A DNA stretch of 9,485 nucleotides from Acidobacteriota bacterium. GTDB taxonomy: Bacteria; Acidobacteriota; Terriglobia; Terriglobales; Acidobacteriaceae. Every line of letters begins with the position of its first letter. Position 1 is the first letter of the stretch. A model generated the notes under the pieces. That model was not told the DNA's origin, did not search any database, and was given only the letters and a program-made list of their open reading frames with translations. Location of the stretch: the NCBI GenBank assembly GCA_021841795.1, contig JAKCDN010000093.1, positions 1 to 9,485 on the forward strand. Reading direction: 5' to 3'. The position numbers and the translations under genes were made by a program. This document shows, piece after piece, positions 6,912 to 9,485 of the stretch.

Positions 6912-6930
6912 GAAAATCGTATTCATTTTC
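6912..6930. promoter_or_regulatory. Inverted repeat upstream of the hsp20 promoter
   Basis: GAAAAT (6912-6917) and ATTTTC (6925-6930) are perfect reverse complements separated by CGTATTC. The core resembles the clpB repeat at 6172-6188: both arms end in AAT and ATT, and both spacers begin with CGT and end with TC. It lies about 70-85 bases upstream of the predicted hsp20 start site, so it would not block the promoter directly. Confidence 0.3.
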
Positions 6931-7137
6931 AGTTACTTACAGGCGCAATTTTTTCATCGGAAGCGGCGGAGATTACGCGGGCGGGTTTCTGGCGCATGTA
7001 GATGATGGGGAAGGCGGGCGTCGGAGGAGGGTGAGCGCGGCGTTTCGGTGTTTGCGATTGATGGCCCGGGTGGCGTGGACGCTGCGTTTCGCGGGCACGG
7101 AAGCCGAGCGCATGACGGTCATGGGACGCGGGGCGTC

Positions 7138-7143
7138 TACAAT
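7138..7143 (+). promoter_or_regulatory. Putative -10 box for the TauE/SafE-like gene
   Basis: TACAAT (5 of 6 to TATAAT) lies within TCTACAAT and ends 9 bases before the ATG at 7153. The predicted mRNA start is at most about 3 bases before the start codon. Only a weak AGG lies between, too short to be a convincing Shine-Dalgarno site. The identical CTACAAT is found before the gene at 8678. Confidence 0.5.
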
Positions 7144-7152
7144 AGGTTCTTC

Positions 7153-7965
7153 ATGTCGAATCTGCATGGCGCTCTGACAACAATCAATTGGCACTGGGTA
7201 TGGCTTGTGGTGGCCGCATTTCTGGCCGGCGTGTTGAACGCCGTGGCCGGGGGCGGTTCGTTCCTGTCGTTTCCGGCGCTGCTGGGCATGAAGATCCTGC
7301 CTATCGAGGCCAACGCTACCAATACGGTGGCGATCTGGCCGGGGCAGTTGACCTCGATTGCCGCCTACTGGCCGGATGTGCGCCGGAATCTGCGCGCGGC
7401 GGTTTGGATGGGGGCGGCTGGGCTCGTGGGCGGCAGCGTGGGGGCCCTGGTGCTTCTGATGACGCCGCAGCGAACTTTCATGCGTCTGGTGCCGTGGCTG
7501 CTGCTGTTCGCGGCATGCACCTTTGCGGCGAGCGGGCCGGTGACGCGGGCTCTGGATCGGCTGAAGATCAAGCGCCGCGCGCGCGCCGGAGTCGGTGAGG
7601 TTCATGCGCCGCAGCGGCTGCCTCTGTTGCTGGCGGCCACGGTGGTGAGTTTTTACGTGGGCTACTTCGGCGCGGGCGCGGGTTTTCTTTTTATGACCAT
7701 GCTTGCGGTTCTGGGCTACGAGGATATTCACGCCATCAACGCGCTGAAGGTGGTAGCCAACACGCTGGCGAACGGGATTGCATTCATCATCTTCATTGTG
7801 GACGGACAGGTGGTGTGGCGGCTTTGCCTTGCGGCGATGGTGGCGGCGGCGATCGGCGGCTACGTTTCGGCGAGCCTGGCGCGCCAGATACCGCGGCCGG
7901 TGCTGCGGGGTCTGGTGGTGGCGATCGGGCTGGGAATGGCGGCGTGGTTTTTCTGGAAGCAGTGA
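7153..7965 (+). CDS. TauE/SafE (TSUP) family membrane transporter, 270 aa
   Basis: This family consists of inner-membrane permeases, some of which export sulfite or sulfoacetate or move other organosulfur anions; most members have no known substrate. The sequence predicts about eight membrane segments (near 14-34, 54-74, 82-103, 108-127, 156-186, 196-217, 221-241 and 248-268) with a charged cytoplasmic linker at about 132-155. It has the family's two-fold internal repeat: the glycine-rich NAVAGGGSF loop (29-37) in the first half and YFGAGAGF (171-178) in the second. EANATN (52-57) is also typical. Length is normal. I chose the ATG at 7153, directly after a TACAAT box; the frame extends upstream to a GTG at 7048, but that part is not membrane-like and gives no family opening. 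No sulfur or taurine metabolism genes are nearby, so the substrate cannot be inferred. Confidence 0.9.
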   Translation: MSNLHGALTTINWHWVWLVVAAFLAGVLNAVAGGGSFLSFPALLGMKILPIEANATNTVAIWPGQLTSIAAYWPDVRRNLRAAVWMGAAGLVGGSVGALVLLMTPQRTFMRLVPWLLLFAACTFAASGPVTRALDRLKIKRRARAGVGEVHAPQRLPLLLAATVVSFYVGYFGAGAGFLFMTMLAVLGYEDIHAINALKVVANTLANGIAFIIFIVDGQVVWRLCLAAMVAAAIGGYVSASLARQIPRPVLRGLVVAIGLGMAAWFFWKQ

Positions 7966-7979
7966 GAGCCGGTGCAGGA

Positions 7980-7999
7980 GCCGGCGAGATGCGGCCGGC
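7980..7999 (+). terminator. Small GC stem-loop between the transporter and DUF971 genes
   Basis: GCCGGC at 7980-7985 and again at 7994-7999 is self-complementary and can form a 6-bp stem with an 8-base loop, 14 bases after the transporter stop. No T-run follows. It lies just before the next gene's -10-like box, consistent with the two genes being separate transcription units. Confidence 0.3.
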
Positions 8000-8009
8000 G
8001 ATGCTCTTG

Positions 8010-8015
8010 TAAACT
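8010..8015 (+). promoter_or_regulatory. Putative -10 box for the DUF971 gene
   Basis: TAAACT fits TANNNT and ends 7 bases before the ATG at 8023, which would place the mRNA start at the start codon. There is no Shine-Dalgarno sequence in the short AT-rich stretch between. A TATATA nearer the ATG (8018-8023) is too close to serve as the -10 box for this start. Confidence 0.4.
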
Positions 8016-8022
8016 TGTATAT

Positions 8023-8478
8023 ATGAGCCACGAAGGCATTCGCTTCTCAACCAAGGAAGATCAGGCGCGGCAGGAGGAAGAGAACCGTCCGCTGCCGAAG
8101 ATCGCCATTACGCCGGAGAAGGTAAGGGTGCTGATGACGGAAGGCAAGGGCCTGGAGATTGACTGGGTGGATGGGCACCGGAGCGCCTGGGGTTTTGCGT
8201 GGCTGCGCGAGGCCTGTCCGTGCGCGACGTGCCTTGAAGAGCGCAAGCAGGAGGGGCGGAAGCCGGGCCAGGCGAAGGCGAAGCCGGCCGCGCTGCTGCC
8301 GATGTATACGCCGCCGCCCAAGCCGGAGAGCGTGATTCCGGTGGGCCGTTACGCAATCCAGTTCAACTGGCTCGATGGGCACACGGGCGGGATCTATTCG
8401 TGGGAGTATCTGCGGCGGGTCTGCCAGTGCCGGGAGTGCGAGTTCGAGCGCAGCGAGACCACGGGCGCGCCGAACTGA
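8023..8478 (+). CDS. DUF971 (GBBH-like N-terminal domain) protein with two Cys clusters, 151 aa
   Basis: DUF971 is the domain found at the N-terminus of gamma-butyrobetaine hydroxylase, where Cys and His residues bind zinc, and at the C-terminus of the plant Fe-S scaffold HCF101. Free-standing bacterial members have no firmly assigned role. The protein has both halves of the motif pattern: LEIDWVDGHRSAWGFAWLREACPCATC (described here by its key residues Cys65, Cys67, Cys70) and the second YAIQFNWLDGH with GIYSWEYLR (110-131). It then has a second cluster, Cys134, Cys136 and Cys139. A Pro/Lys-rich linker at about 72-103 joins the halves. The start at the ATG at 8023 follows a -10-like box; an upstream in-frame ATG at 7972 would overlap the hairpin and add an Arg/Cys-rich stretch without similarity. 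It is not adjacent to an mrp/apbC gene here. Metal or Fe-S binding is an inference. Confidence 0.88.
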   Translation: MSHEGIRFSTKEDQARQEEENRPLPKIAITPEKVRVLMTEGKGLEIDWVDGHRSAWGFAWLREACPCATCLEERKQEGRKPGQAKAKPAALLPMYTPPPKPESVIPVGRYAIQFNWLDGHTGGIYSWEYLRRVCQCRECEFERSETTGAPN

Positions 8479-8665
8479 CGCAGGTCAGCGCCATGCCTTC
8501 GGCGTCGCTCCCCTGAGCGCTTACCAAGCGAACACATGTGTCTGGACGGGCATTCAGGGCAGGCGCGAACCGGGGCTTCGTCCGGGCGGCGGTTTTCTGC
8601 GCATGGGGATGGGCGGATGCAGGCCGGGAGCGAGCGCACATCACTGAGCAGCGGTGGCTGTCTTC

Positions 8666-8671
8666 TACAAT
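8666..8671 (+). promoter_or_regulatory. Putative -10 box for the oxidoreductase gene
   Basis: TACAAT ends 6 bases before the ATG at 8678, exactly the distance that would put the first transcribed base on the A of ATG. No Shine-Dalgarno site is present. CTGAGC, 16 bases upstream, is at best a 3-of-6 -35 box. The preceding 187 bases back to the DUF971 stop show no gene and no clear terminator. Confidence 0.5.
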
Positions 8672-8677
8672 CAGCAC

Positions 8678-9485
8678 ATGAGGATCGGGTTTCTGGGTTT
8701 GGGCCAAATGGGGACTGCGATGGCGAGGCATCTGCTTGCCGCAGGCCATGAGCTGCGGGTGTGGAACCGCACGGAGGGCAAGGCGGAGCCGCTGATCCGC
8801 GAAGGTGCGATTGCGGCGGGAACGCCGGCGGAGGCGGAGCTGGGCGCCGATGCGGTGTTCACGATGCTGTACGACGATGGGGCGCATGAAGAGGTGCTGT
8901 TCGGCGCGAACGGGTTGATGGATGCGATGAGCCCGGGGGTACTGCACATAGCCTGCAGTACGATCAGCGTGGCGCTGAGCGAGCGGCTGACTGCCGAGCA
9001 TGCGCGGCGGGGGCACGAGTTTGTGGCCGCGCCGGTGTTTGGCCGGCCCAATGTTGCGGAAGAGGGGCGGTTGTGGATTGTGGCCGCGGGCGCAGAGAAG
9101 GCGCTGGCGAAGGCGCGCCCGCTGCTCGAACCGCTTTCACGAGGCATCTCGATTGTGGGAACGGAGCCGCGGCAGGCGCATGCGGTGAAGCTGGGCGGGA
9201 ATTTTCTGATCTCGGCCATGATTCAGGCGCTGAGCGATGCGTTTGTGTATGCGGAAGGACAGGGGACGGATCCGGCGACGTTCATCGAGGCGGTGAACAG
9301 CGCGTTGTTCCAGTCGCCGTTCTATGCGGCGTACAGCAAAGTGATGCTGCATCCTCCGGAGCGGCCGGGGGCGACGATCGAGCTGGGCGAGAAGGATCTG
9401 CGGATGCTGCGGGAGGCGGCAGCCGGAGGTCATACGCGGTTGAGCCTGGCGGAGCTGCTGGCCGGGGTGTTTGCCGAGGCGCGCG
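8678..9485 (+). CDS. Beta-hydroxyacid-dehydrogenase-family NAD(P)-dependent oxidoreductase, 3' end missing
   Basis: The frame is open from the ATG at 8678 to the window edge, giving 269 residues; family members are usually about 285-300, so only the end is missing. The N-terminal Rossmann fold begins MRIGFLGLGQMG with the GLGQMG dinucleotide loop at 7-12. The second strand ends in VWNR (28-31), where Arg31 favours NADPH. The C-terminal helical domain has the catalytic Lys171 and Asn175 in KLGGN, and an EKDLRML segment (238-244) matching the family's KDL motif. The substrate loop reads AAPVFGRP (117-124) instead of the usual D-x-P-V-S-G-G, so the substrate is probably not the classical 3-hydroxyisobutyrate or tartronate semialdehyde; related oxidoreductases and imine-reductase-like enzymes also differ here. 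The substrate cannot be named. It is preceded by a leaderless-type promoter. Confidence 0.9.
   Translation, partial: MRIGFLGLGQMGTAMARHLLAAGHELRVWNRTEGKAEPLIREGAIAAGTPAEAELGADAVFTMLYDDGAHEEVLFGANGLMDAMSPGVLHIACSTISVALSERLTAEHARRGHEFVAAPVFGRPNVAEEGRLWIVAAGAEKALAKARPLLEPLSRGISIVGTEPRQAHAVKLGGNFLISAMIQALSDAFVYAEGQGTDPATFIEAVNSALFQSPFYAAYSKVMLHPPERPGATIELGEKDLRMLREAAAGGHTRLSLAELLAGVFAEAR

Larger units (their letters stand above)
6773..7152. other. Divergent intergenic region upstream of hsp20 and the TauE-like gene
   Basis: These 380 bases hold the hsp20 leader and promoter (about 6773-6880), an inverted repeat at 6912-6930, and about 190 GC-rich bases (6961-7152) before the transporter gene. 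Bases 6841-6960 contain only 41 G+C of 120 (34%), an AT-rich promoter island. Between 6961 and 7137 I see no gene that I can support, although several frames are open for short distances. Confidence 0.6.

Noticed and set aside
6960..7141. Minus-strand frames upstream of hsp20 with GC-rich third positions that seem to continue across a frame change (MTVMRSAS... then a segment ending ISAASDEKIAPVSN), suggestive of a broken small gene.
   Set aside because: Neither half resembles a known protein, no ribosome site is present, and this GC-rich DNA gives similar open frames elsewhere. A comparison with related genomes would be needed to revive it.
1..9485. A CRISPR array, transposon, toxin-antitoxin pair, phage-defence cassette or other new multigene system.
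   Set aside because: No direct repeats of CRISPR length, transposase, integrase or defence domain is visible; all complete genes belong to familiar housekeeping families.

Overview
This is a GC-rich bacterial window with housekeeping content. The genes fit an Acidobacteriota chromosome (a Terriglobia-like soil bacterium). That placement is an inference from overall gene style, gene mix and promoter style; no rRNA or other marker gene is present. I see no mobile element, CRISPR array, rRNA or tRNA, and no new multigene system. The most unusual material lies between the genes.

Layout, left to right. (1) 1-157, plus strand: the last 51 codons of an unrecognised protein with a Ser/Thr-rich disordered tail. 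(2) 424-2880, plus: mutS2, complete. (3) 2881-3389: a convergent gap with hairpins and an AT-rich nested palindrome. (4) 3390-6014, minus: clpB, complete. (5) 6015-6316: the hsp20-clpB gap, holding a clpB promoter with an inverted repeat over its -35 box, two short arrays of degenerate 7-base repeats and a strong 15-bp hairpin. (6) 6317-6772, minus: an Hsp20 small heat-shock protein. (7) 6773-7152: an AT-rich promoter region upstream of hsp20. (8) 7153-7965, plus: a TauE/SafE-family membrane transporter. (9) 8023-8478, plus: a DUF971 protein with two Cys clusters. (10) 8678 to the window end, plus: a beta-hydroxyacid-dehydrogenase-like NAD(P) oxidoreductase, cut by the window edge about 20 residues before its expected end.

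Functionally, hsp20 and clpB form a protein-aggregation pair: small heat-shock proteins bind unfolding clients and ClpB, with DnaK, extracts them. They lie in the same orientation 302 bp apart, each with its own promoter-like sequence and Shine-Dalgarno site, so they look like separately driven members of one stress response. MutS2, the transporter, the DUF971 protein and the oxidoreductase show no shared pathway.

Two modes of translation initiation can be read from the sequence. All four complete plus-strand starts lack a clear Shine-Dalgarno site and have a TANNNT hexamer ending only 6-9 bases before the ATG, as expected for leaderless mRNAs. The two heat-shock genes instead have Shine-Dalgarno sites and predicted 5' leaders of about 70 and 140 bases.
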